Source: Euleptes europaea (lineage: Eukaryota > Chordata > Lepidosauria > Squamata > Sphaerodactylidae). From it: a stretch of 64,000 nucleotides of DNA. Below are positions 44,649 through 56,600 of the stretch, in pieces. The notes below the pieces were generated by a model, which worked only from the letters and a program-made list of their open reading frames with translations, was not told the DNA's origin and ran no database searches. The stretch spans positions 16,995,821-17,059,820 of the forward strand of contig NC_079312.1 in NCBI RefSeq assembly GCF_029931775.1. Direction: 5' to 3'. The stretch's first letter is position 1; each line of letters begins with the position of its first letter. Made by a program: the position numbers and the translations under genes.

Positions 44649-47600
44649 CTGCAGAGAGAGAGAGGCTGAGTCAAAACACAGGAAAGTCTGGCGTAACCTA
44701 TCCTCATCGGCGAGAAACTCAGGAGCAGAATTAACGAGGGAAGGGCCATGGCTCAATTTGTAGAGCATCTGCTTGGCATGCAGAAGGTCCCAGGTTCAGT
44801 CCCCGGCATCTCCAGTTAAAGGGACTAGGCAAGTAGGTGATGGGAAAGACCTCTGCCTGAGACCCTGGAGAGCCAAGCCGGACTTAGATAGTACTGATTT
44901 TGATGGACCAAGGGTCTGATTCAGTATAAGGCAGCTTCATGTGTTCATGTGTGTTCAACAAGGTAGCTTGGCGAAGTGTTTCTAAATCTGCTTTTGCCAG
45001 AAAGTGGGAGTTCAGGGCAGAGGGGGGAATTTGCAGGAAAGGGCTGGTAGAAGGAAGGTTTCTTGGCCTCTCCTGCTGAATCTGTCCTGAAAATGTCTAC
45101 TCCCGGATCCTCATCTGTCTAACCACCCCAGAAACCTGCTGTTTATTTTTATAATGGATTTCCTGCCACCACTCTGAGTTTGGCCCTATTGGACCTAGTG
45201 AACCACTTCAGACTGCAGGTGGGAGTTCACATGAACTGCATATATATATGCATATATATGAACTGCATATATATATGAACACTTTTCTATGCATATATAT
45301 ATATATACACACACACACACATATATATATATACACACATATATATATACACATGCATAGAAAAGTGTTCAGTGGAGGTTGAATGATACCCAGTTTCTGA
45401 GAATTCTTTCTTTGTACAGAGAAGAACAACAAAAAGAAGAGAACAAAAAGCACTAACACTTAAGAAGAATCAAACTGGCTTATAATCTCCTTCTCTTCCT
45501 CTCCTCACAACATACACCTTGTGAGGTGGGTGGGGCTGAGAAAGCTCGGAGAGAACTGTGACTAGCCCAAGGTCACCCAGCAGGCTTCATGTGGAGGAGT
45601 GGGGAAACCAACCCAGTTCACCCGATTAGAGTCCTCTGCTCATGTGGAGGAGTGGGGAATCAAACCCAGTTCCCCAGATTACAGTCCACCACTCTTATCT
45701 TCTACACCACGCTGGCTCTCACTATCTTGAAAGCTTCCATTGGCAGTCTGAAAGTGGTATACTAAGGGAGATGGAGTGGTAAAATTAATTTCCTCAGTGG
45801 CTACAGGAATATCAGAAGCTGCCTTATACTGAATCAGACCCTTGGTCCATCAAGGCCAGTATTGTCTATACCCAGACTGACAGCAGCTCTCCAGGGTCTT
45901 GGTAGTGGTCTTTCACATCACCATCTACTTGGCCCTTTTTGAAGTGGTGATGTGGGGGTTTGAACCTGGGACCTTCTGCATGCGAAGCAGATGCTCAACC
46001 ACTGAGCCATGGGCCCTCCATTTTAAAGGCTGAGATTTCATTCTGTACTATCCCATCATCTTTGTTATGTATGCATGTGTGTGTGTGTGTGATTGAATCA
46101 AGGGAATGAAGCTCCTCGTAATTGCATCAGGGGAAACCCTGGGGAGCTTGGAGTTCCCCAAGGCTCCTGAACTGTATGATCCCATTGGCTACTGGGGTTT
46201 TCTCCCCAAATCACGGTTGTGGGGGGAGTGGCCGCAGGCGGCCAAGCGGGCATATAAGCGGGGGTCTGGTCACTGTAGTTAGTTCTGTTCTCGTTCGTAC
46301 AATAAAGCGGTTGCTGTTGGAACTCCGTCTCCGACCTCGTGTGTTCCCCCACGCAAACTTAACAATCTTCATCCAGGAGAGTGCCCTGCTGCCTTTCTAC
46401 TACTCAGTGCCTGCAAACAGTATTAGCAGTAGTTGCAAGCACCACCATCTTCCTTACACGTAGTCCTGGGCAGGTGAGGGTGTCATAGGAATCTCATCTC
46501 ATTACAGGCACTCACTGAGTGCTTTTCCTGCCTCTCTGCATCTCTCGTTGGTCTAATCAAGCTGATTACATTTTGTATGAGACCTCTGCATCCTGACTCC
46601 AGCTGTCCCTTATTGGTAACACCCCTCCTCCCTTCTGTCCTAGATATAAAGGCTGATGGATCTTCATTCTCATTTACATTTGACGAAGTGAACTTTGACT
46701 CGTGAATGCTTATGTCCTGGAAAATTTTCTTGATCTCTAAAGTGCTACTAGATGCAGATTTTGTTCTGCTGCTACAGACAAACACTGCTACCCACCTGAA
46801 ACTAAATAAACCTAAGTGTCTGCTAAGATTGGGTCCCACAGGAAGGGAGTATGCACGCACCTGTGCAAGGTGAAGGCAGAGAGCCAGCGTGGTGTAGTGG
46901 TTAAGAGTGGCGGACTCTAATCTAGTGAACCAGGTTTGTTAGTGAACCAGTCTAGTGAGGAGACACTGTCCTTCAGTGTTACTCCTCTGAAGATGCCTGC
47001 CACAGCTGCTGGCGAAACGTCAGGAAAGAAAATACCAAGACCATCGTCACATAGCCCGGATAACCTACAAGAACCAACTAGTGAACCAGGTTTGTTTCCC
47101 CACTCCTGCACATGAAGCCTGCTGGGTGACGTTGGGCCAGTCACAATTCTCTCCGAACTCTCTCAGCCTAACCTACCTGTCTGTTGTGGGGAGGGGAAGG
47201 GAAGGAGACTGTAAGCTGCTTTGAGACTCCTTAAGGTAGAGGGGGGGAAAGGTAAAGGTCTCCTGTGCAAGCACCGGGTCATTCCTGACCCATAGGGTGA
47301 CGTCACATCCCGACGTTTTCTAGGCAGACTTTGTTCGCGGGGTGGTTTGCCAGTGCCTTCCCCAGTCATCTTCCCTTTACCCACAGCAAGCTGGGTACTC
47401 ATTTTACCGACCTCGGAAGGATGGAAGGCTGAGTCAAAAGCGGGGTATAAAAACCAACTCTTCCGACATTTATGTATGGGATTTTTACCTGAGGTTTGTT
47501 GTTCGCTGAACCCACACTTTCCTGTTGGGAATCTATGACCCAGCAGTCTCCAAGCTCAAATCAAGAAGCATTTGAATCCCTGCTCCTTGAAATGCTGCTT

Positions 47601-50600
47601 TGTAATTGGCTGTAGTGCTTACTGTGAGAAAAAAGTGTTGTCCCCCGCCCCCCGCCAGAAACCTAATTGCCACACAAAAAAGCATTTAAAAATACATAGC
47701 TCTCTAAAAGGAACGGGGGGGACACCCAATCCTTATTTCTAACATCCTTTCTTCTGCTCAGAAAGAGGAAGCAGGAAGCATTTTAATCCCTGCCCCTTGA
47801 CACACTGCTTTGTAATTGGCTGTAGTGCTTTCTGTGAGAGAAACCAAGCTTCCATGTCCTGTGCTTTGCCTTATGCATGGGGATTTCACCCGGGCTGAGC
47901 TCAGGGGAGATGGAAGAATCAGTTTAATAGAGGAACAGGAAGTCCTGGGATTTGTGAGGGCTGGCATCTCTAATGGATGGAAAATTCATGCATAACTCCA
48001 AGGAACAACTGAGACAGTCCAGGGACGAACATGAGTGAAAGTACCCATGCATAAATGCCTTTCTTCTTCTTCTTTCTGTCATGCAGGACTAAGAAAACCC
48101 ATGCCCTGGGAAATTCCCTCTTCTATGTAAATAAATGTTGTGGGATTTTACTGTATTGAGCCCTGGCCTTTTGTCTCTCTGTGGACTTGCATCTTTGGTT
48201 CATTCTCCCTCAAATCCTTGCAAAGTACTACATGAACTGTTGGAGAACACCATCCTAAGTCCATTGTCCTGGTCTCCATGCCAACATCACGGGTGCTTTG
48301 CTCCTGCCTTGGTATGCTGATGGAATATATTCCTTATTATGAACCTTATTATATTTTGCATTATTGGGGTTCTTGGGTTGCAACTGCTATGCATGTTTGT
48401 TTTAGTTTGCTGTATGTTACAATAAATAGTTGTAGAGTGTTCAACTGTTGGTCTCTGTCTCTGTGAATCTGATCCTAACACCACTCACTCCAGCCAAGGA
48501 CAAGCCCAGGGTAACCTGGAGGGTTCCTAGGCCCAGGACTTGGTATTCCCTTCATAATAAATATTGTCCCAACCTGGATAGCCTAGGCTATCCTGATCTC
48601 CTCAGTTCTCAGAAGCGAAGCAGGGGCGGCCCTAGTTAGTACTGGGATGGGAGACCACCAAGGAAGTCCAGGCAGGCAATGGCAAATAACCTCTGAACAT
48701 CTCTTCCCTTCAATACCCTACGGGGTTACCATAAGACTGTGACGTGACAACATGTTCCACCCCCATGCAAATATTAAAGCCCTGCTTTACTTATCTGCAA
48801 CTGACCACCCTTCTTTTCCTCATTCTCACCTGCCTCACAGTAACCACTAGGCACAGCTCCCTTCTTTGACACAGCCTGGCTGTCGATGACCTCTACCACC
48901 CAATCCTCTTGCCTTTCCACCACTCCTTTATGTACCCAAGTCCCCCTCATTCTTTCTCCCTAACTTACCGGCCTTCAGAGTCCCGCGTTTCTCCATCACG
49001 TCCCATCAGAAGATATTCGCTGCCTTTTGCCAAGCGCGTCCGACACGCAGCACGAACCACGAAACGTCGGACCTGGTTAGCAGAGGCCCCCATGTCTGAG
49101 GCTGGAGAGGGAGAGAGAGAATTGGAAAAGCTCCGGGAACACTTAATGCGACAGCCTTGTTGAAGCTAACCAGGTGAGGTTGACGGGCTCAATCCCTAAG
49201 ACCGGAGATCACTGGGCTGCCCATGTGAGGGTAAAAGGTAAAGGTCCCCTGTGCAAGCAGCGGGTCATTCCTGACCCATGGGGTGATGTCACATCCCAAC
49301 GTTTCCTAGGCAGACTGTTTACGGAGTGGTTATCTCAGTGCCTTCCCCAGTCATCTTCCCTTTACCCCCAGCAAGCTGGGTACTCATTTTACCAACCTCG
49401 GAAGGATGGGAGGCTGAGTCAACCTTGAGCGGGCTACCTGAAACCAACTTCTGTTGGGATCGAACTCAGGCCATGAGCAGAGCTTGGACTGCAGTACTGC
49501 AGCTTACCACTCTGCGTCACGGGGCTCATCCATGCGAGAAATAAGTATAATAAATAGATATTAAAAAGTAGAAAAGAGCAAGAGCCCAGTAGCACCTTAA
49601 AGACTGACAAAATTTCTTGCAGGGTATGACCTGTGGCTCATGAAAGCTCATAGGCTGCCAGAAATGTTAGGCTTTAAGATGTTACTGGATTCTTGCTCTT
49701 TTTTGTTGTTACAGACAGTCTTAGTTGAGGGCAGAAGGAAAAGAGGAAGACCCAACAAGAGATGGACTCTATAAAGGAAGCCACAGCCCTCAGTTTGCAA
49801 GACCTGAGCAAGGCCGTCAAAGATAGGACATTTTGGAGGACTTTCATTCATAGGGTCGCCATGAGTCGGAGGCGACTTGATGGCACTTAACACACACACA
49901 CACACAACACAGCTACCCATCGTGATCTATTTTCATGGAAGATATTAAAAAGGGGAGAGAACCAAAGGCTGGGGACGGCATTGGGGTCCTTCATCCCTCT
50001 TTCATTTCTTCTCTCCTCACATACTCGGCTTCATATTGTTTTCACTTTTTGTTGTGGTCTCATAACTCTGCCACTCCAATCCCGGGCCTGCTCTGCTAAG
50101 GCGGGAGGATTGCCACAGCGGGACAAATAATAAACAGTGCTGGAAATGCATGTTTACATCCCTAGAGGATCAGACTCGCAATAATGGGTTTAAATTATGG
50201 GTGGAAAGGCTGGACATTAGGAAGAATTTTTTTACAGTAAGAGTAGTTCAGCAGTGGAATCGGCTGCCTTGGGAGGTGGTGAGCCCCCCCTCACTGGCAG
50301 CCTTTAAGCAGCGGCTGGACAAACACTTGTCAGGGATGCTCTAGGCCAGCGGTTCTCAAACTGTGCTCCATGAAGCACTTGGTGCTCCATGAAATATCTC
50401 CTAGTGCTCCATGAAGAGATTGAAAAAAAAATACTATTGTCATTCGGTTTAGTATGTAGGTGCTAGTAGAAAATTAGAGCTCCGTGATGAATTTCTCTCC
50501 TGAAAAGTGCTCCATGACTGGAAAAGTTTGGGAACTGCTGCTCTAGGCTGATGCTGCATTGAGCAGGGGGTTGGACTAGACAGCCTGTATGGCCCCTTCC

Positions 50601-53600
50601 AACTCTTGAGATTCTGTGATTCTACATATAAATTAACTGTTACAAGAAGCAGACTGGGAGCAGGCCAGAAGACAGACCTTTGCCATGTTTAGTACCAGAC
50701 CTGATCTGGAATATCCAGATTTGGTGGGGATTCGGCTGTCCATTGGCTTGTGGCCTGCAAAGAAGCCCTGGCTCTAACTTGGCCATCAATACACTCCCGA
50801 AGGTGATCACTCACTGAACTGCAAGGGCTCCAGGATGGTCACTTTATAGACACGGAAGGCGCTTTCTTGGTCTTCGCTCTCCACTCGAGCCCGGAAGGCT
50901 GTGGGTGGCAGGAAAAGGCAGAGGGAGAATAGGCTGTTATTATTAGCAAGGAAACTTATAAAACAGGAGTTACTCTTTTAAAAAACACATTAACTCGCAT
51001 GCTTTGTCCAGAACAGCCTATTGATTGGCAGTTCCAGACATGGCATCCACTGGTGTTATGGTACCCTCTGATGCGTTTCCCGGCACCCATCCCCACACTC
51101 AAAAGCGTTTAATCTCCACACTCAAAAGCCAATCCTGGCTTTCCTACATCTCACTAGATCGGGGTGGTTCAGGGTTGCCAGGTTCCCCCCACGCCACTGG
51201 CAGGAGCTTCAAGGGGTCGGGGCTGGGGGTGACGATCTGTCCACGTGCAGCTCTATGACGTCAATTCCAGCGCCAGCATCTCAACATTGATGCTCTAGCA
51301 CTATCCTCCAAAACTCTATGAAAACAATAGAGTTTTTTTGGGGGGGAGTGCTAGAACGTCCCTGTCTTGATGCCAGTGCTTCCAGTGTAAACCTGGAAGT
51401 GACATCATTGCACTGCATGCGGATCACCCTCCCCACACACACACACACAGCTGGCCTGCTTCTGCCCGCCGACCAGCTGAGGGTAATTGCTCACCATAAC
51501 CAGGCATAGGGGAAACCTATTCAGAAGATCCCCAAGAGGCAACTAGGTCGGAAGAAAGGAATCTTGGTAGGAATCTTGGTTTGAAACCTCCCATCATTTT
51601 GAAAGTGTTTCCCCCTCTCCCATGGCAGCCATTTTGTGACTACTCCAACCTCTGAGGGCAGCCATTGTGTGGTGATGCCCGTAATCCTCTGTCGAAACAC
51701 TAAAATTGTCCACAGGCTCAACAAGTTTGGCAACGGTGGCTATAAATGCTGTAGATTAAGTGAAATCAACCCAGCCAAGCCCACTGAAGCCCCGTGGCTG
51801 AAGTCACACCACTCTGTGCTTCGATGGTGAGAAGACAATTTCAGAGAGACTCCCATGTTAAAGGAGAAAATGGAGGGAATTGAACCCTGGTGTGTGCATG
51901 TGAGAAAATCAAAAAGGCTTTGCAGGAAGGGGGGGAATCAAAGAGTCAAAAGCCAAACAGACAGCACAGATGGACTCCAGAACCAAACGCTTACCGTAGT
52001 GTACACGGGGATTGTAACACGCAAACTGCATACGAGTGTCTCCTGTAATGGTTTCCTTGAGAGTTCGCTTCAAACGCGGACAGGCACCTACGGGGGGGGG
52101 GGGGGAGGCAGAGATACAGTCAGGATCCCAGTGGGGAGTGCATGGCATTAATGTAAGAGGGAAACAGCTGACATCCTTAAGAAGGAAGTGACAGGTAGGG
52201 GATTTGGGAGACGACCCCACCCCCTGGTTGTTTTATTTATTTAAAGCATCTTCCTTGCAGAACTCAAGGCTGCTCGCAATATAAATAAAATGATTGTAAA
52301 AACAACAACATAAACAAAACAACAATTACAAAAGCACACAAAGAGGTCACAATTTAAAAACTCTAATTAGGACTGCCAATAAATAAAAAACTAAATCAGT
52401 CAAATGCAGTCCTAAAGAAAACCGTCGTCAGCTGCGTCCTGAAGATCGACAGTGAGGGGGGCGACGGCACACCTCCCTGGGGAGGTTGTTTCATAATAGT
52501 GGGGCTGCCACCAAAAAGGCCCTCTCTCGTGTGCCCACCAGATGAGCTTCTTTGATAGGTGGGACAGTGAAGAGAGCTCCTCCCTGCAATCTTAATTCCT
52601 GGGGAGTAATATGTGAGGATGGGAATAGTTGTGGAGTAAGGCTCTGAAATTCTGGAATTTCAGAGCTGCTCTTCTTTGTTCATAGTGGTTTTCTTAGGTG
52701 CAGCTATATCACTGGTCCACCCAAGTGATGCTGCCCCAACAAACACAACTATCAGGAAAATCGTTAACTGCAACTGCTGGAAAATAGTGATTCATGCCTC
52801 AGCTTGCACAACTTTCAAGAGTATTTCACGGTAACCATAACACAATCGGCGCAGGAACCTGTTGGATAGTGACCGTAGCACCTCACTTCTAGGGGCATGA
52901 ATGTATAGACTGTGATTTAAGAAGCGGTTCTCCTCCCCATCGTCACACAGGGGACCTCTGCCGTATCAAACAGCATGGCCAGGGCCATCATTACGAGCTG
53001 TCAGGAGATTGGGCCGTAATGATGGCAGACAGGCCCGATCTCATTTCTCATCCACCTTCCCTCATGGCTTTCCCGTTACTCAAGGGACAAGGGAGCATTA
53101 AAATATGAAGGCAAAGTCATGAGCCCTTTGGTGGGTAAGAGCACGCCAGTCACATTGCCTTTGTCCACTCTCACTGTGCTGTGAGTCTTACGGAAATCAA
53201 TAGTGCCGGGGTGTCAAACATAAGGCCCGAGGGCTGGATCCGGCCCCTTGAGAGCTCTTATCTGGTCCGTGAGCCAGCTGAGGCAGCCCCCACCCCCGGA
53301 CTCTCGATCTGGGCTTGCAAGGCATGGCCCGGCTCAACCAAGTGAGATTTATGTCATATTTGGCCCTCGTAACAATTGAGTTCGACACCCCTGAAATAGT
53401 GCATTCTTATTGTTCCAGGGGCAGCTCTCTTGCCCAGATGTGTGTGTGTGTGTGAAGTGCTGTCAAGTCGCAGCCAACTTATAGCGACTCCTTTTGGGGG
53501 GGGGGTTTCAAGGTAAGCGACTAACAGAGGTGATTTTGCCAGTGCCTTCCTCTGCACAGCAAACCCTGGTCTTCCTTGGTGGTCTCCCATCCAAATACTA

Positions 53601-56600
53601 ACCAGGGCTGACCCTGCTTAGCTTCTGAGATCTGACGAGATCAGGCTAGCCTGGGCCATCCAGGTCAGGGCCTTGCCCAGATAGCTCATTGAAAATCCCA
53701 TTAACACCCCCCCGAAGGCCAACTCTAGCACTCAGGCAGGCCGGCCGGCCATCTTACCTTCCGCACATTGGCAGACATCTTCTGAGCACAACGCCGACAC
53801 AAACTGATCCTTGTTGTGTATACCGTAGAAGATGCTGCAGCGCTTCTCTATAGCCGAAGAGGGGAACAGGGAAGATATGCGTACATATGATAGGGGTGTT
53901 ACTTTAATTCAGTTACTCCACCTTCTCCCCAAGCCCTGAATTGCTGATAATCACAGGGGTTCACAGTTAATGCCCTTCTCCCTTCTAATGTGCCTCCAAA
54001 TCTTAGCTTGATGTCACGGGTTAGAGCAAAGGCTGAGGGAAATTAGGGTTGCCAGCCTCCAGTTACTAGCTGGAGATCTCCTGCTATTACAACTGATCTC
54101 CAGCCGATAGAGATCAGTTCACCTGGAGAAAATGGCCGCTTTGGCCATTGGCATTGAAGTCCCTCCCCACCCCAAACCCCGCCCTCCTCAGGCTCCGCCC
54201 CAAAAACCTCCCACAGGTTGCGAAGAGGGACCTGGCAACCCTTGGGAAAATAAATGAATTTGGGCTGGTCTAAGAATCCCCTGAACCCACCAAAGAGAAA
54301 CACCCCACTGCACCTGGGGGACTCTCTGCCCCACAACCTGCCCAGGCTTACCCGGCTCATAGAAGTCATAGAGGGAGGCGCTTGTTGGCTGGAGTTTTCC
54401 CACAGCGACCAGCTGTTTTGCTCCAAAGGAAATACATTCCTGGCCGGACGCTGGCACCTATATGTGAATATACAAAGCTGCCTTATCCCAAATCGGATTG
54501 TCGGTCTGTCTAGACCAGAGTGGCCTTCTCTATCCAGGGACAGTCTCTGAGGTGGACCCCCAGAGATGCTTTTAACTGGAGAGCCAACATAGTGTAGTGG
54601 TTAAGAGCGGCGGACTCAAATCTGGAGAATCGGGTTTGATTCCTCCACATGAAGCCCACTGGGTGACCCTGGGCTAGTCACAGTTCTCTCAGAACTCTCT
54701 CAGCCCCACTTACCTTACAAGGTGCCTGTTGTGTGTGTGTGTGTAGGGGGGAGACTGGGAGCTAGGGCAGACAATAAATACAAAAAATAAATAAAATAGA
54801 TAAAATAAATAGGATGCCCGTGGCAGACTTTAGCCAAACATCAGAGTTTTCTAGCTGCATCCATATTTTCTTTTGGTGAAGAAATTATCTCTCTCTTCCT
54901 CTGCTCTTTCCCTATCATTTATTTATAGATAATGAGTAGTCTTCCATCTTCTCCCTTGGAGAGAACTGTGACAGGCCCAAGGTCACCCAGCAGACTTTAT
55001 GTGGAGGAGTGAGGGATCAAACCTGGTTCTTGAGATTAGAGTCTGCAGCTCCTAACCACTACATCAAACTGGCTGTCTGGAGAAAGGGGGGGGGGGTCAA
55101 AGGCTGAAATATCACCTCCACAGGGCAACATTTGTGTATGTCAGAATGCCCCTTGCTTGGGGTTCATAGTGCGGGCAGCTGCAGCCTTTGTGAGGTGTTT
55201 GTTGGCTTCTCATAGAACCATAGAGTTGGAAGGAGCCATGCAGGCCATCGAGTCCAACCCCCTGCTCAATGCAGGATCAGCCTAGAGCATCCCTGACAAG
55301 TGTTTGTCCAGCCTCTGCTTGAAGGCTGCCCGTGAGGGGGAGCTCACCACCTCCCTGGGTAGCCACTGCTGAACTACTCTTACTGCAAAAAAATTTCTTC
55401 CCAATATGCAGCTGTACTTTTCCGTTCTCAAAAACATCTGGTTAGCCGCTGCAGAAAATGGAATGCTGAACCAGACAGGTGCTAAGGTCATAGTTTGCCT
55501 GTGTGTTAAGTGCCGTCAAGTCGCTTTCGACTCATGGTGACCCTATGAATGAAAGTCCTCCAAAATGTCCTATCTTTGATAGTTTGCCTAGGCTGCCAAA
55601 AAACCTTGGGCCAGCCCTGGATGGGTCGCCATACCAAGTGAATTTGAACTTGTGGGTCACCTCAAGTTGAGGCCAGCGTGGTGTAGTGGTTAAGAGTGGT
55701 GGTTTGGAGTGGTGGGCTCTGATCTGGAGAACCAGGTCTGATTCCCCACTCCTCCACATGAGCGGTGGAGGCTAATCTGATGAACTGGATTGGTTTCCCC
55801 ACTCCTATACACAAAGCCAGCTGGGTGACCTTGGGTTAGTCACTGTTCTCTTAGAGCTCTCTCAGCCCCACCTACCTCACAGGGTGTCTGTTGTGGGGAG
55901 GGGAAGGAAAGGTGATTGTAAGCCGGTTTGATTCTCCCTTAAGTGGTAGAGAAAGTCAGCATATAAAAACCAACTCTTCTTCTTCTACCTCAGAAGACTA
56001 TAGAGAGGTGCCTTTACAGGTGTTGCATATAAGGGGTCTCAGAAAGAAGCAAAATATTACAAGCATGTCTAAAGGAACTGGCTGCTCTTTAACATCATCT
56101 TCAGAGATAAGTTTCCTCACCAGGCACCCGTACCTTCAAATATGGGTGGGTGCTAATTGGAAACAGGGCCTCCTCTGCGGCTGCCCCTTCCCACTATATA
56201 TCACCTTCCGCAGAAATGCTCACCTGGCCGCTTTGTGGTGTTGTAGGCACTAGGTTGAAAACTACTTTATCTATGCAAACTTTCAAATTTAATTTTATTT
56301 TTACTTGAAAAGAAGATGACCCGGAATGTAAGATGACTCCCCCTAAAAATGTTATACACAAAGTGTTTTTTAGTATTGGGCATAACTCTAAGTGGTATGG
56401 AAATTTAAGATGACTTTCACTCTCTTTTTTTGATAGCATATCGGGGAGGGGGGAACTAGTTTTGCATTTGAGTAAATACTGTATTTATTTAAGTTGCTGC
56501 TGTGCAGTTTTATTGTTGTGCTGGTGCTACATTATGGTTTCAAGTGTGTTTCACTAGGACATTTTTAATGTTGATTTCTACTGCTTGGAGCCAGATTGGA

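Larger units (their letters stand above)
43832..44998. repeat. Segmental duplicate of the C4 3' region (copy 2, attached to C4)
   Basis: Partner of 1-1347. It lacks 189 bases corresponding to 654-842, where GAGCC occurs at both edges in copy 1, so the loss removed the SINE's 3' half and flank. Right of 44998 the sequence is unique C4 intron. Confidence 0.9.

Noticed and set aside
48120-48482. Third possible solo LTR (TGTTGTGGG to CCTAACA)
   Set aside because: The flanking bases do not match and no partner copy is seen, so the limits are not supported.
53600-53670. 5S rRNA-like sequence (also near 30060, 48590 and 59240)
   Set aside because: These are the heads of 5S-Sauria SINEs, joined to SINE bodies and diverged; they are not 5S genes.
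55400-55491. Minus-strand peptide [15 protein letters not shown] that looks like a C4 block
   Set aside because: It lies between the wrong C4 exons, overlaps a CR1 3' end, and the true block with good splice sites is at 48969-49101.
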